This document shows, one piece after another, positions 22,575-31,096 of a stretch of 64,000 nt of DNA. This DNA comes from Nocardiopsis_B mangrovi (GTDB lineage Bacteria > Actinomycetota > Actinomycetes > Streptosporangiales > Streptosporangiaceae): positions 1-64,000 of the forward strand of contig NZ_JBHSFQ010000022.1 in NCBI RefSeq assembly GCF_042653925.1, given 5' to 3'. Under the pieces are notes generated by a model. It was not told the DNA's origin. It saw only the letters and a program-made list of their open reading frames with translations, and made no database searches. The position numbers and the translations under genes were made by a program. The first letter of the stretch is position 1. Each line of letters begins with the position of its first letter.

Positions 22575-23636
22575 TCAGGCGGCGCCCTTGAGGCGGCGGA
22601 TCAGCTCCTCGGTGAACTCCTGGGTCGACGCGCTGCCGCCCAGGTCCGGGGTGCGCACATCGGAGTTCGCGAGCACGTCGGCGATGGCGGCCACGACCCG
22701 CCGGCCGGCCTCGGGGTGCCCCAGGTGGTCGAGCATCAGCGCGGCCGACCAGATCGCCCCGATGGGGTTGGCGATCCCGCGCCCGACGATGTCGGGGGCC
22801 GACCCGTGCACCGGCTCGAACATCGAGGGGAACTCGCGCTCGGGGTTGAGGTTGGCCGAGGGGGCGATGCCGATGCTCCCGCCCACCGCCGCCGCCAGGT
22901 CGCTGAGGATGTCGCCGAACAGGTTGGACCCCACGATGACGTCGAAGTGCCCGGGCCGCAGCACCAGCTTGGCGGCCAGCGCGTCGATGTGCTCCTGCTC
23001 CCAGGCGACATCGGGGAAGGACGCCGCGCGCTCGGCGACCAGCTCGTCCCAGAACGGCAGCGTGTGCACGATCCCGTTGGACTTGGTGGCCGACGTCACC
23101 CGCCCGCGCCGCTGCCCGGCCAGCGTGAAGGCGTAGTCCACGACGCGGGTCACGCCGGTGCGGGTGAACACCGCCTGCTGCACGGCCATCTCATCGGGGA
23201 AGCCCCGGTTCATCCGGCCGCCGATCTCGCTGTACTCGCCCTCGCTGTTCTCGCGGACCACGACCAGGTCGATGCCGCGGGCGTCGCGCAGCGGGCTGTC
23301 GATCCCGTCGAAGACCCGGACCGGCCGCAGGTTCACGTACTGCCGGAAGGCCCGCCGGATGGGGATGAGCAGGCCCCACAGCGACACGTGGTCCGCGACG
23401 CCGGGAAAGCCGACCGCGCCCAGCAGGACGGCGTCGTGGCCGCGCAGCCGCTCCAGCCCGTCGTCGGGCATCATGGCGCCTTCGCGCAGGTAGGTCTCGC
23501 AGGACCAGTCCAGCGGCGTGCGGGAGAACTCGATGCCGTGGGCCGCGCCCACGGCATCGAGCACCTCCAGGGCGGCGGGGGTGACCTCGTGCCCGATCCC
23601 GTCTCCCGGGATCACGGCGATGGAATGCTTCGTCAT
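22575..23636 (-). CDS. Tartrate dehydrogenase / D-malate-type decarboxylating dehydrogenase
   Basis: 353 residues of the isocitrate/isopropylmalate dehydrogenase superfamily, TtuC/DmlA branch. Features: nucleotide start IAVIPGDGIGHEV, substrate Arg residues in YVNLRPVR, catalytic Tyr in RENSEGEYSEIGG, Lys in TSATKSNG, metal Asp cluster in GSNLFGDILSDLAAAVGG, and GSAPDIVGRGIANPIGAIWSAALML. It oxidises and decarboxylates 2-hydroxy diacids (D-malate, tartrate, isopropylmalate-like) with NAD+ and Mg/Mn. A LysR gene lies just upstream on the same strand with a T-N11-A box in between. The natural substrate may be the acid generated by the neighbouring cluster (inference). Confidence 0.92.
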   Translation of the reverse strand: MTKHSIAVIPGDGIGHEVTPAALEVLDAVGAAHGIEFSRTPLDWSCETYLREGAMMPDDGLERLRGHDAVLLGAVGFPGVADHVSLWGLLIPIRRAFRQYVNLRPVRVFDGIDSPLRDARGIDLVVVRENSEGEYSEIGGRMNRGFPDEMAVQQAVFTRTGVTRVVDYAFTLAGQRRGRVTSATKSNGIVHTLPFWDELVAERAASFPDVAWEQEHIDALAAKLVLRPGHFDVIVGSNLFGDILSDLAAAVGGSIGIAPSANLNPEREFPSMFEPVHGSAPDIVGRGIANPIGAIWSAALMLDHLGHPEAGRRVVAAIADVLANSDVRTPDLGGSASTQEFTEELIRRLKGAA

Positions 23637-23695
23637 GGACCCGATTAGAGCAACACCGCCGGTGCCGCGTCCAAGACGGCACCGCGATCCGACTT

Positions 23696-23710
23696 ATAGG
23701 CCCTACCTAT
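23696..23710. promoter_or_regulatory. LysR-type T-N11-A box
   Basis: ATAGG-N5-CCTAT, a perfect 5+5 dyad containing T-N11-A, overlaps the lysR stop codon (23703-23705) and lies 60 bp upstream of the dehydrogenase start. It fits the recognition-site geometry of LysR regulators. Confidence 0.55.
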
Positions 23711-24593
23711 CGGGGGCGTCCCTTGCCAGCGCGAGGGCGAGGAACTCCGCCGCGGCGGGCGTGAGCGGGCCCGCCCGGCTGACCATCGCCAGGTGCAGGA
23801 ACGCGGGCGGGTCCAGGTCGAGCACCACCGCGCCCGCCCGCGCCGCGAGGGAGCGCCACGCCTCGGCGACCACGGCGAGCCCCACCCCTTTGAGGACGAG
23901 CGGGAGCACCGCTTCGCGGTGCCCGGACTCCACCGCGATGGTCAGGTCCACACCGGAGGCCCGGATCTCCTCGGTCAGCCGGCGGATCCCCGTTCCCGGC
24001 TCGCCCACGATCAGCCGCTGCCCGGCCAGGCACTCCCGCCGCAGCGGCACCCCCGGTTCGAAGGGGCCGCCGGGCGGCGCGAGGACGACGAACCGCTGCC
24101 GTTCGACCGGGTGCAGCCGCACGCCGGGCGCCGCCGGCAGCTCCCGGGCCGACAGCAGGCCCAGCTCGGAGGCCCCCGTGCGCACCGCGTCGACCACCGC
24201 CTGGGGAACGGCCGCCGCGCGCACCGTGAGCTCCACCCCGGGGTGGCGGGCGGCGAACGCCTCGACCATGCTGCTCAGCGGCTCCACCGCGGGGGACGGC
24301 ATCGAGGTGACGGCGACCCGGCCCGTGCGCAGCCCGCGGACGGACTCGACGCTGGCACGGGCCGCGTCCAGGCTGCGCACCGCCTCGCGCGCGGGCTCGA
24401 TCAGCGCGTGGCCCTCCTCGGTGAGCACCGCGCGCCGCCCGATGCGGTGGAACAGCGGGCCGCCGAGGTCCTTCTCCAGGGTGCGGATCGACTGCGACAG
24501 CGACGGCTGGGCGATGAACAGGGCACGGGCGGCGCGGTTGAACCCGCCGTGGTCGACGACGGCGAGGAAATACTCCAGCTGTCGCACGTCCAC
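23703..24593 (-). CDS. LysR-family transcriptional regulator
   Basis: 296 residues. Classic start MDVRQLEYFLAVVDHGGFNRAARALFIAQPSLSQSIRTLEKDLGGPLFHRIGRRAVLTEEGHALI, the LysR helix-turn-helix, followed by a two-lobed substrate-binding domain (VAVTSMPSPAVEPLSSMV, then LIVGEPGTGIRRLTEEI). It lies 66 bp upstream of the dehydrogenase on the same strand rather than divergent. The dyad over its stop codon suggests that it activates that gene. Confidence 0.93.
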   Translation of the reverse strand: MDVRQLEYFLAVVDHGGFNRAARALFIAQPSLSQSIRTLEKDLGGPLFHRIGRRAVLTEEGHALIEPAREAVRSLDAARASVESVRGLRTGRVAVTSMPSPAVEPLSSMVEAFAARHPGVELTVRAAAVPQAVVDAVRTGASELGLLSARELPAAPGVRLHPVERQRFVVLAPPGGPFEPGVPLRRECLAGQRLIVGEPGTGIRRLTEEIRASGVDLTIAVESGHREAVLPLVLKGVGLAVVAEAWRSLAARAGAVVLDLDPPAFLHLAMVSRAGPLTPAAAEFLALALARDAPDR

Positions 24594-24932
24594 CCCTGGG
24601 CCCCCGTCTCGCGCGAGCCCGGCCGGCCCCTCGTGATCACCTGCCCCAGCCTCGCACGCGGCCCCGCCCGCCCCCCGGGCCGGGGCCGTGCTCCGGGCGT
24701 CAGTCGGCCGGCCCGCCGCGGGCGGAGCACGAGGAGCGGCGCCCCGATGACGGTGTCGGCGGTGACGTCGGCAAGGATCATCACGGCCGCCCAGCGGATG
24801 AGCTGGATCCTGGACACGGAGGGGCGGGCGGTGCGGTCCGCGCCACTCCTGGCCGCGGACCCGGTGCCGGGCTCCGGCGACGCCGGGCCGCCCTGACCCG
24901 GGCCGGCGCCCGGGAGCGGGCGTGACCGGGGG
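24594..24932. other. Intergenic region, 339 bp, no gene supported
   Basis: GC-rich gap between lysR and the phosphatase gene, both minus strand. Short open frames exist on both strands (including a 49-codon plus frame from 24747) but none has a ribosome site or recognisable product. No promoter or hairpin stands out. Confidence 0.4.
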
Positions 24933-27185
24933 TCAGTGGTGGCCCGCTGCACCGCTCTGGTGGCGGGTGCCGCCTCCGGAGCGGGGCAGTTCTCGCCCGT
25001 GCTCATGGGGGTCCGCGACCGTTCCGTGCGGGCCGTCGCCGGCCCGCAGCAGGAGCAGGGCGACGTCGTCGGCGCGCTGGCGCGCCTCCTGCGCCTCGCG
25101 GGTGAGCACGTCGGCGGCCTCTCCGAGGTAGCGGCCGCCCACCTCGCCCAGGCGGTCGGCGAGGTCGGAGATCGCGTCGTCCAGGTCCACACCGGGCGAC
25201 TCCACGAGCCCGTCGGTGTAGAGGGCCAGCACCGAGCCGACGGGCATCGTCAGCTCGATCTGCGGGTACTGCGCATCGGGGACGATGCCCAGCAGTACCC
25301 CGCCCGGTACGTCCAGCACCGAGGTCGTGCCCTCGGGCGTGCGCATCAGCGGCTGCGGGTGCCCGGCCCGGGCCAGCTCGACGGTCTCCTTCTTCAGGTC
25401 CAGCCGCAGGTAGGTGCAGCTCGCGAACAGGCCGGGATCGAGGTCGACGAGCATGCTGTTGGTGTGCGCCAGGACCGTCCCCGGTTCGCCCTGGGAGGTG
25501 TCGGTGTAGGCGCGCACGGCGGTGCGGACCTGCCCCATCAGCGCCGCCGCGCCTACGTTGTGGCCCTGGATGTCGCCGATGACGGCGGCGACCCGGTCCT
25601 CGTCGATGCGGATGATGTCGTAGAAGTCCCCGCCGATGGCCATGCCCTCGGTGCCGGGCAGGTAGCGGGCCGCCGCGGTGAGCCCGGGGATGCTGGGCAG
25701 TTCGCGCGGCAGCAGGCCGACCTGGAGGCCGTGGGCGAGGGCCTGCTTGGTGTCGTAGAGCCGGGCTCGTTCGAGCGCCTGGGCGATGAGCCCGCCCAGG
25801 GAGTTGAGCACGGAGCGCTCTTCGACGGTGAACCGGCGCGGCTGGGAGTAGGCGAGCACGCAGGCGCCCACCGATCGCCCCGAGGAGATCAGCGGCAGGA
25901 ACGCCCACGCGCCCATGCCGTCGTGGGCGCTGGCCCGCGACCGGTAGGCGCGCTCCAGCTCGCGGCGCGACTCAACGAAGGCGGGGACACCGGTCAGCAG
26001 GGTGCGGGCACCCGGCGTGCGCGGGGTCACCGGGGTGCGGTCGAAGCGCTCGATGTCCTCGGGCCCGTAGCCGCTGGACCCGATGACCCGCAGCGTGCCG
26101 CCCTGCTCGGCGAGCAGGGCGAGCGCCTGCCCGCCGAAGGCGGGCATGACCTGGTCGACGACGAGGTCGATCACGTCCTGCTCGCCGACCGCCTCGGTCA
26201 TCGCGCTGGCCAGGTTCAGGATGTGGTAGATCGCCCCGGCCCGGGAGGGAACGGTCAGGCCGCCCTCGGGGTCGGGCGCCATCGGCGGCGCGGGGACGTC
26301 CTCGGCCGGGCGCTCGGCGTGGGTGGGGACGATGCGCACGCTGATGCCCGTGGGGTCGGGGAACAGGTGGAATGACAGCCACTGGTCGGGCGGGCGCAGC
26401 GCGACGAAGGAGGTGGACTCCTGGCTCATCACCGCCGACCGGTAGCGGTCCTCGAACATCGGGTTGTTCAGCCACGGCAGCACCGTCCAGGGCTGTACCC
26501 CCAGCAGCCGCCCGACGTGCTCGCCCAGCAGCGAGGCCGCGGCCGGGCTCACGACGGTCAGCCTGCCCTGGACGTCCATCGAGCACAGCCCCTCGGGGAT
26601 GCGCGACACCAGCGCGGCCATCGGGTCGCCGGAGGAGTCGCCGCGCGCGGGCGCGGGCGCGGGGATGTAGGGGCGGGGCCCGGGCTCGATGGGCCGCCCG
26701 TCGCGCTCGGCCCGCTCCAGGACGCGGGCCAGGCGCGTGGCGCCCGCGACGAGCCGGTCGCGCTCGCGGCGGCGCAGCTGGGCGCCGTGCGACGCGGGCC
26801 AGACCAGGAACAGCGCGCCGAACTCGCGCGCGTTGATGCGCAGCGGGGAGCCGGCCATCCCGAAGTCGTAGGGCAGGGTGAGCGCGGTGCGGGGATAGCG
26901 GCGGGCCATCTCCTCGGGCCCGCCGACCCAGACGACGCCCTGCTCCTGTAAGGCTTCGGCCGCGGGCATGGGCGACGGGAGCCGCACCCGCTCCCAGGGG
27001 CGCATGATGTCGCGCGGCATCCCGGCCAGGACCGCGAGCTCCATGGTGGACTCGCCGGTCAGCAGGAAGACACCGCCGGCGTGCGCGCCGAGTTCGCCCA
27101 GCAGGCTTACGAGGCCCTCGGCCACGCGATCCAACCCGTTTCGCACCCATTGACGCTGGTCAAGGGGCGTCGTCCGCTCCCGCAC
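24933..27185 (-). CDS. SpoIIE-type PP2C phosphatase with GAF and PAS domains
   Basis: 750 residues from a GTG at 27185. Order: GAF-like domain (about 15-160), Pro/Arg linker, PAS domain (about 190-300, beginning ALVSRIPEGLCSMDVQGRLTVVSPAAASLLG), second GAF (about 320-470), short coiled coil, then a PP2C/SpoIIE phosphatase domain (about 490-705). Metal-binding acidic motifs GGDFYDI, GDIQGHNVGAAALM and LYTDGLVES are intact. Such proteins dephosphorylate anti-anti-sigma factors in partner-switching stress responses of actinobacteria. No STAS or anti-sigma gene adjoins it. The hydrophilic last 40 residues are probably disordered. Confidence 0.9.
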   Translation of the reverse strand: MRERTTPLDQRQWVRNGLDRVAEGLVSLLGELGAHAGGVFLLTGESTMELAVLAGMPRDIMRPWERVRLPSPMPAAEALQEQGVVWVGGPEEMARRYPRTALTLPYDFGMAGSPLRINAREFGALFLVWPASHGAQLRRRERDRLVAGATRLARVLERAERDGRPIEPGPRPYIPAPAPARGDSSGDPMAALVSRIPEGLCSMDVQGRLTVVSPAAASLLGEHVGRLLGVQPWTVLPWLNNPMFEDRYRSAVMSQESTSFVALRPPDQWLSFHLFPDPTGISVRIVPTHAERPAEDVPAPPMAPDPEGGLTVPSRAGAIYHILNLASAMTEAVGEQDVIDLVVDQVMPAFGGQALALLAEQGGTLRVIGSSGYGPEDIERFDRTPVTPRTPGARTLLTGVPAFVESRRELERAYRSRASAHDGMGAWAFLPLISSGRSVGACVLAYSQPRRFTVEERSVLNSLGGLIAQALERARLYDTKQALAHGLQVGLLPRELPSIPGLTAAARYLPGTEGMAIGGDFYDIIRIDEDRVAAVIGDIQGHNVGAAALMGQVRTAVRAYTDTSQGEPGTVLAHTNSMLVDLDPGLFASCTYLRLDLKKETVELARAGHPQPLMRTPEGTTSVLDVPGGVLLGIVPDAQYPQIELTMPVGSVLALYTDGLVESPGVDLDDAISDLADRLGEVGGRYLGEAADVLTREAQEARQRADDVALLLLRAGDGPHGTVADPHEHGRELPRSGGGTRHQSGAAGHH

Positions 27186-27868
27186 AGCTCCCCCGCTCCA
27201 GGACGCCGCCCTTCACGCTGGCGCCCGACCCGCCGATCGCCGGACATGGCGTGGACACGGTCACCGCCGGCCCCGGTGTCCCGGTGCCGGCCGGACCGGC
27301 GCACCAACGCGGCCCCATGACCAGAGGATACGCGCAACACCCGGAAGTCCGGTGATTCTGCGTGACCACGTCGTTGTGAACGGTAGCGGACGTTCGGCGG
27401 GTGGAGGGGTCCATTCGCGACACCGGACCGCCACGGAAGGCATCGATCCGCGGCGCACGCCGGGCTCCCGCACCGCCGATCGGGCACCGGTCCCCCGGCC
27501 GGGCCGCGTGATCGCGCTCACGCTACCACCGGGACCTGCGACGATGCCCGCAGGCGCGCCGCCGGGACCCGCCAGGGCAGGCCGGGACACGCCGAGCGGA
27601 ACCGCGGGGGCGCGATGGCGCCGCGACACTCCCGCCACGGACCGGGAAAGTGCCGCCCTTCGCCAACCCGGAAAGGGCGGCCCGGGCGGCGCCGCGGAGC
27701 GCCGAATCGAATACCGCCGGGAAAGCGCTCCCGGCGCCGCCGACGGAATAGCGCGGGCGGGGATCCGCGGGCCGCGGCCGTGCCGCCCGCCCGGCCGCCG
27801 AACCCCTGGCGATGCCGCGGCGACTCAGCCGATCCCGGGCGCCGGGCGGAGCCGGGCACCGGAGAACG
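27186..27868. other. Intergenic region, 683 bp, no gene supported
   Basis: Largest gap in the window. Open frames on both strands are Arg/Pro/Gly-rich composition artefacts without ribosome sites or family marks. The segment near the phosphatase start (27330-27400) is slightly lower in GC and probably holds its promoter. No RNA gene or clean repeat was found. Confidence 0.4.
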
Positions 27869-28093
27869 TCATTGCCAGTCGTCGACGAAGAGGTTGAATC
27901 CCGGAATCTGGTTCGCCGGCTGGCAGAACGCGGGGTAGCCGGCCTGCCCCGCCTCGGCAACGGCGTTGGTGCACTCCTCCTGGGTCGCATAGGTCCCCTG
28001 GAAGCGCACGACGGCCGCCGCGGGAGCCGCCACGGCGGTCGGCACGCCGCCGGCGACCGCCGCGAGAAGCACGAGAGAAAGAGCACGCCCCAT
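27869..28093 (-). CDS. Small secreted two-cysteine protein, 74 aa
   Basis: The ATG at 28093 follows GAAAGGTGG at good spacing; an in-frame ATG at 28129 would add twelve residues with no ribosome site. Signal peptide MGRALSLVLLAAVAGGVPTAVAA with a likely cut near residue 23-26. The mature part of about 48 residues has two cysteines (EECTNA and AFCQP) that can form a disulfide, and ends NQIPGFNLFVDDWQ. It resembles the many small secreted actinobacterial proteins with the pattern Y-x(4-6)-C...F-C, whose function is unknown. It has its own promoter region and no operon partner. Confidence 0.75.
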   Translation of the reverse strand: MGRALSLVLLAAVAGGVPTAVAAPAAAVVRFQGTYATQEECTNAVAEAGQAGYPAFCQPANQIPGFNLFVDDWQ

Positions 28094-28541
28094 GATGATT
28101 CCACCTTTCCCGAACAGAATCCGCCGCACCGAAAGGGAAACTATATCCGCCGATTACGCGCGTCAAGAAGGCGCCATGATTTCGGCGCCGACGTCCGCCG
28201 CACACGAAAAGAGAATCCGGTCAATGCGGACGAACCGAGCGGAGCGAATACCCCTTTCTCCGGCGAATCGCCACCGCCACAAAGGGAATCGCGAGGAATT
28301 TCCGACGGCCCGCGTTCACGAAGGACGGGTTTTCACGGAAGTGCGTCGTTGAAATCTGAACACCCTCCTCATGGCGCGCACCCCCACGCCCCCGCACGCG
28401 ACCGGACACGCCCGCGGCCCGCGCCCGCGGGGGCCGAGCGGCCGAAACGGTTATCTTTGCAGTTCACGGCGGATTCCTGCCTCTCACCGTCCGCCGCACG
28501 ATCACGGGCCCGGCACGGGCGCGACCGAGGGGGCCGCAGCG
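28094..28541. other. Lower-GC intergenic region between divergent genes
   Basis: 448 bp, with 28094-28365 visibly richer in A/T (AAAGGGAAACTATA, GAAAAGAGAATCCGG, GGAATTTCC) than any neighbouring stretch. It must hold the promoters of the small secreted protein and the hydrolase. No gene is supported. The composition hints at a foreign insertion remnant, but no repeat or integrase trace is visible. Confidence 0.4.
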
Positions 28542-29300
28542 ATGGGACGCTATGCCGATGTCGACGGCGTGCACACCTGGTACGACGACCGCGGCCACGG
28601 CGATCCGCTGGTGCTCCTGCACGGCTCGTTGAGCGATTCCCGCGTGTTCGACGGCAGCCTCACCCCCCTCGACGACCGCTTCCGGCTGCTCGCCCCCGAT
28701 CGCCGCGGCCACGGACGCACCCCCGATACCGAGGGGCCGATCAGCCTCGACATCATGGCCCGGGACACCGTCGCCTTCCTGGAGCAGGTGGCCGGCGGCC
28801 CCGCGTCCCTGGCCGGGCACGGCGCCGGCGCGACGGTGGCGCTGATGACCGCCGTCCGCCGCCCCGACCTCGTCGAACGCCTCGTCCTGATCAGCGCGGC
28901 CTTCCGGCACGAGGGCATGATCCTGCGCCCGGGGGTGTCCGGCGGGGTCACCCCCGAGATCGCCGACGCCTACGCCGAAGTGTCGCCCGACGGCCGCGAC
29001 CACCTGCCGGTCGTCCTGGAGAAGCTCGCCCTGTCCGCGGCCGCCGAGCCGGACCTGACCGAGCACGAGCTGTCCGCTGTCACCGCGCGCACCCTGGTCG
29101 TCAGCGGCGACGACGACCTGGTCACCCTGGAGCACACGGTCGCCCTCTACCGCGCGCTGCCCAGTGCCGAGCTGGCCGTGGTCCCCGGCACCTCGCACGC
29201 GCTCCTGCTGGAGAAGCCCGGCACCGTCCACCACCTGGTGGGCGGGTTCCTCACGGGCGAGCCCGCGTCCACCCTGCTGCCGGTCCGCCGCGCCCACTGA
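28542..29300 (+). CDS. Alpha/beta-hydrolase fold protein with Gly at the nucleophile position
   Basis: 252 residues from the ATG at 28542 after GAGGGGG; longer in-frame starts add an Arg/Pro-rich leader. Typical fold marks: oxyanion HG at 27-28 (LVLLHGSL), DRRGHGRTPD, the acid in VVSGDDDLVT and the His in GTSHALLLEKP. The nucleophile elbow reads GHGAG (92-96), so G94 replaces the usual Ser/Asp/Cys. A normal esterase mechanism is therefore not expected. It could be a non-hydrolytic member (lyase, binding or cofactor-free chemistry) or an inactive paralogue. No operon partner. Confidence 0.85.
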   Translation: MGRYADVDGVHTWYDDRGHGDPLVLLHGSLSDSRVFDGSLTPLDDRFRLLAPDRRGHGRTPDTEGPISLDIMARDTVAFLEQVAGGPASLAGHGAGATVALMTAVRRPDLVERLVLISAAFRHEGMILRPGVSGGVTPEIADAYAEVSPDGRDHLPVVLEKLALSAAAEPDLTEHELSAVTARTLVVSGDDDLVTLEHTVALYRALPSAELAVVPGTSHALLLEKPGTVHHLVGGFLTGEPASTLLPVRRAH

Positions 29301-29403
29301 CCGTGCCCCCTCGGGGCGGCCGAAGCGCCCCCACCCCCACGACCACCGGATATGCCCGATATGACACGGTTTGAACCGATCGCCGTGCGGTAGGTGGCCG
29401 CTC

Positions 29404-30525
29404 ATGCGAGAGCCCGCACGGCCGCGCTCCGGGTACCCGAGCGTCCAGGTCCCGAGCCACCCGCCGCGATTCCCGCGCGCACCCCGCCCCGGCGACGACC
29501 GCCCGGACCTGCTCGTGCTGCGCTCCCGCGGGATCGGCGACTTCCTCACCGCGGTCCCCGCCCTCCGGGCCCTGGAACGCGCCCACCCCGGCCACCGCAT
29601 CCACCTCGCCGCGCCCCGCGGGCACGCCGAGCTCCTCGCACTCGCCGGACTCGACTGGCCGCTCCTTCCCCTGGCCGCCCTCGCGGCGCCCCCCTGGCCC
29701 CGCCGCGTGCCCCCCGACCTCGCCGTCAACCTGCACGACGGCGACCCGCAGAGCATCCGCGCGCTGCGCGCCCTGCGCCCCGCCCTGCTGTGGACCTACG
29801 CCCACCGCGACGCCCCCGCCTCACCCGGCCCCCATCCCATCCCCGGTATCCACGAAACCGAGATCTGGTGCCGGCTCCTGCGCCACTACGGGGTCCCCGC
29901 CGAGGGAACCGACCTGCGGATGGTCCCGCCGCCGTTCCGCGGGCCCCGCCCCGGAGCGGCCGTCCTGCACCCCGGCGCCGGCTCCCGCGCCCCGCGCTGG
30001 CCCGAACGCCGCTTCGCCGAGATCGCCCGCATCCTCACCGGACGCGGCCACCGCGTCGTCATCACCGGGTCCGCCGCGGAGCGCGGCCCGGCCGAACGCG
30101 TCGGCCGGGCCGCCGGCATCGACCCCGCCGACGTCCTCGCCGGACGCACCACGCTGCCCGAGGCCGCGGCGCTCATCGCGGGGGCCGCCATCGTGGTCTG
30201 CGGCGACTCCGCAATGGCCCACCTGGCCACCGCCTACTCCACCCCCTCGGTCCGGATCCTCGGCGGCGTCTCGCCGGCCCGTTTCGGGCCGCGCATCGAC
30301 GACGCGCTGCACGCCTGCCTGTGGTCGGGCGGCCCCGACGACCCCGACGCCCGGACGCCCGGCGCCGCCCTGCTGCGGATCAGCACCGCGCAGGTCATCG
30401 GCGCCCTCGACGACCTGCCGATCCGCGACGCCGCCCCCATCACCCGGATCCGGCCGGACCCCCGCCCCGCCCCGGCCTCCGTCCCGGCCGCCCCCGCGGC
30501 GTTTCGGCGGCGGCCGATTCGGTAG
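29404..30525 (+). CDS. Glycosyltransferase family 9 (heptosyltransferase-like)
   Basis: 373 residues from the ATG at 29404 after GTAGGTGG; an upstream TTG at 29371 is less likely. GT-B fold: LLVLRSRGIGDFLTAVPALRALERAHPGHRIHLAA at the N-terminus, the acceptor-lobe link, then AVLHPGAGSRAPRWPERRFAEIARILTGRGHRVVITGS and CGDSAMAHLATAYSTPSVRILGG for nucleotide-sugar binding. In Gram-negatives the family builds LPS core; actinobacterial members probably modify cell-wall or secondary-metabolite glycans with ADP-heptose-like donors. The N-terminal 30 and C-terminal 40 residues are Pro/Arg-rich and likely disordered. Confidence 0.88.
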   Translation: MREPARPRSGYPSVQVPSHPPRFPRAPRPGDDRPDLLVLRSRGIGDFLTAVPALRALERAHPGHRIHLAAPRGHAELLALAGLDWPLLPLAALAAPPWPRRVPPDLAVNLHDGDPQSIRALRALRPALLWTYAHRDAPASPGPHPIPGIHETEIWCRLLRHYGVPAEGTDLRMVPPPFRGPRPGAAVLHPGAGSRAPRWPERRFAEIARILTGRGHRVVITGSAAERGPAERVGRAAGIDPADVLAGRTTLPEAAALIAGAAIVVCGDSAMAHLATAYSTPSVRILGGVSPARFGPRIDDALHACLWSGGPDDPDARTPGAALLRISTAQVIGALDDLPIRDAAPITRIRPDPRPAPASVPAAPAAFRRRPIR

Positions 30526-30634
30526 TCCCCCCAGAGAGCCATCGTGCCCTCCGGGGCACCTTCGGAGCCGGGCCGAGCTCCCTCCTGTACCGGGGGGATC
30601 GGGAGGGGGCCGCCCGGCGGACCACCGCGCACCA

Positions 30635-30664
30635 GGGGAGGGCGTCCCACGGGCCGCCCTCCCC
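30635..30664. terminator. 10-bp stem-loop between convergent genes
   Basis: Positions 30635-30644 pair perfectly with 30655-30664 around a ten-base loop, between the glycosyltransferase and the ChaB-like gene. Confidence 0.6.
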
Positions 30665-30685
30665 TGCGATGCGCGCACCGACCGG

Positions 30686-31096
30686 TCAGGACGCGCGGGG
30701 CCGGCGCTTGCGCGGCCGGCCCGCCTTCTCCAGCGCCTCGACCAGCTCCGCCTTCGTCATCGTCGACCGCCCGGGAACGTCCAGCTCGCGGGCGCGCGCG
30801 TACAGGTACTCCTTGCCGACGCCGGCGTCCGCGCCGCCCGCGGTCCCGCGGACCCCGCTCCCGCGCGGGGCGCGCGGGCCGGCCGCGCGGGCGCCGGAGC
30901 CGCCGCGCGCCTCCTTCACCTTCCAGCGGCCCCCCGATTCCTCGAAGGTCCGCTTGAGCGCCGCGTAGGCGACCCGGTCCGCGCGCTCGCCCTCGCCGTA
31001 GGTGTCGACGGCGGAGTCGTGCGCACAGGACCAGGTGTCCTGAGCCCTGCGCGACGAGCGTCGCACCGTGTCCGGCAGGTTCTTCCGTCCCGGCAT
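30686..31096 (-). CDS. ChaB-domain protein with C-terminal Rho-N/SAP-like motif
   Basis: 136 residues, ATG after AAGGGGGAGG. Residues 1-60 match the ChaB fold (LPDTVRRSSRRAQDTWSCAHDSAVDTYG then RVAYAALKRTFEESGGRWKVKE). An Ala/Gly/Arg linker follows, and a C-terminal helix-extended-helix motif (YARARELDVPGRSTMTKAELVEALEKAG) resembles the Rho N-terminal domain, a nucleic-acid-binding element, then a basic tail. ChaB was named as a cation-transport regulator in E. coli; in actinobacteria this two-part form probably binds nucleic acid (inference). Confidence 0.85.
   Translation of the reverse strand: MPGRKNLPDTVRRSSRRAQDTWSCAHDSAVDTYGEGERADRVAYAALKRTFEESGGRWKVKEARGGSGARAAGPRAPRGSGVRGTAGGADAGVGKEYLYARARELDVPGRSTMTKAELVEALEKAGRPRKRRPRAS

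Noticed and set aside
24747..24896. 49-codon plus-strand frame in the lysR-phosphatase gap
   Set aside because: No ribosome site, no recognisable product, and codon bias not distinguishable from background.
27186..27868. Non-coding RNA or mobile-element remnant in the large gap
   Set aside because: No inverted terminal repeats, transposase traces or stable multi-stem structure could be picked out by eye.
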